From Caldifarciminota bacterium UBA3073 (GTDB lineage Bacteria; Hydrothermota; UBA3073): a stretch of 14,419 bases of DNA. The stretch covers positions 6,851 to 21,269 of the forward strand of contig DFBT01000102.1 of NCBI GenBank assembly GCA_002366725.1. The letters run 5' to 3'. A program made the position numbers and the translations under genes. Shown here piece after piece: positions 13,659-14,419 of the stretch (the stretch's first letter is position 1; every line of letters begins with the position of its first letter). A model generated the notes under the pieces. The model ran no database searches. It was given only the letters and a program-made list of their open reading frames with translations, and was not told the origin of the DNA.

Positions 13659-14419
13659 ATGTGCAATATGCTCATCTTGCTATCCCTCCTCTCGCAGACT
13701 GGAGGTTTTACCGTGGTTCCATCCGCACCCGGAGACTCAACCCCGTTTGTCCTTGAGGTGGAAATAGCCGGTCTTGAGCCAAATACCGTCTATGACTGTG
13801 GTATATGGGTCTACGGCAAGCCCGCGAGCATATCCCGGGTGTGGACAGAGGACGGATGGAAGGGGGGATATAAATATGTCTCCTTTACGAGCGGCGACAA
13901 TGGAAGTTATCTCTCATACAAGAAATTGAGAATTATAAAACCACCCGACCCATCCTATGACTACTATATAAAATGCACGATAAAGGATTCGGCGGGGAAC
14001 AAACCAATTGAGCATAAGATAAAACATTCTGAGGGTTTCAATATCATAGATATGGAAGATGGTGGATATATAGAGGGGGTGATTTACGGAGATAGTTCTC
14101 TTTCCACCCCCATTGAGAACACCATCCTCTTTGCCCGTGATGCCGATGGAAATGTGGTGGGAAGTTATATAAGCGAGAATAATCTAATTGAAGAAGGATA
14201 TAATAATACCTCGGGCTATTTTCGTATGGGACTTCCCTCTACGACTGTAGCCTCTATTCTCGCAGAGGATACCACTGGAAATCCCCTCGGGCAGATAGTG
14301 GGAGAATGGGAGGTGCCATCGGGCGAGGTGCTTGACATAGGAGGCGTCTTTCCCTCCAATATCGTTATTCCACCGGGCGGAATGCGGGTATCTCCTTCGT
14401 CTGTATTTCCGGGCGAAGA
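13659..14419 (+). CDS. Secreted, probably multidomain beta-rich protein, 3' end beyond window
   Basis: I translated this by eye: ATG at 13659 after TTGGAGG with a five-base gap; 253 codons remain open to the right edge. A second ATG at 13668 is possible but worse spaced. A short hydrophobic signal peptide (about residues 1-16) precedes beta-rich sequence. Residues about 22-125 look like an Ig-like or fibronectin-like domain (VLEVEIAGLEPNTVYDCGIW). Residues about 138-235 (YIEGVIYGDSSL ... GYFRMGLP ... IGGVFP) have the G-x-I-x-D ... T-x-G-x-F/Y pattern of carboxypeptidase-regulatory-like (CarboxypepD_reg) folds. I do not recognise the whole protein. In this kind of genome such proteins are often exported surface or adhesin-like proteins; the missing C-terminus would show whether it has a sorting domain. 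Confidence 0.75.
   Translation, partial: MCNMLILLSLLSQTGGFTVVPSAPGDSTPFVLEVEIAGLEPNTVYDCGIWVYGKPASISRVWTEDGWKGGYKYVSFTSGDNGSYLSYKKLRIIKPPDPSYDYYIKCTIKDSAGNKPIEHKIKHSEGFNIIDMEDGGYIEGVIYGDSSLSTPIENTILFARDADGNVVGSYISENNLIEEGYNNTSGYFRMGLPSTTVASILAEDTTGNPLGQIVGEWEVPSGEVLDIGGVFPSNIVIPPGGMRVSPSSVFPGE

Overview
The window looks like chromosomal DNA of an uncultured Gram-negative (diderm) bacterium, probably a candidate phylum of the FCB / WOR-3 (Stahlbacteria-Hydrothermae) kind. The taxon is an inference. It rests on a C25 (gingipain/PorU-type) protease, a PD40-propeller outer-membrane protein and a DUF5683-like protein together, on AGA/AGG/ATA-rich codon use, and on long repeat-rich spacers. No rRNA, tRNA, CRISPR array, phage gene or transposase is visible.

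The left part (1-8527) is all on the minus strand and encodes mostly envelope proteins. Read in the direction of transcription it holds: a DUF5683-like membrane protein (8527-7901) behind a consensus sigma-70 promoter; a 929-residue fusion of a HExxH metalloprotease, a PD40/TolB-like propeller and an Omp85-like beta-barrel (7802-5013); a 380-residue putative lipoprotein (5003-3861) with a LolA-like half and a half resembling the SecD P1 periplasmic domain; a tiny Trm112-family zinc protein (3582-3415); and, behind its own consensus promoter, a large secreted C25 cysteine protease that runs off the left edge (3015-1).

The divergent intergenic region 8528-8792 carries back-to-back promoters, each with a 17-bp spacer. 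The right part (8793-13460) is plus-strand housekeeping: recJ (apparently leaderless), an atypical HhH-GPD/endonuclease III-like Fe-S protein, purD and rnc. It is followed by a secreted, probably multidomain protein cut by the right edge (13659-14419).

The most unusual signal lies between the genes. At least five spacers contain degenerate tandem arrays with a strict 7-bp period (3643-3714, 7816-7871, 11434-11460, 12806-12830, 13461-13625). Their sequences differ from site to site while the period stays the same. The array after rnc is a mirror-image pair. Other spacers hold palindromes or interspersed-type repeats. The second point of interest is the 8527-3861 gene set, which may be an undescribed envelope protease / outer-membrane assembly unit.
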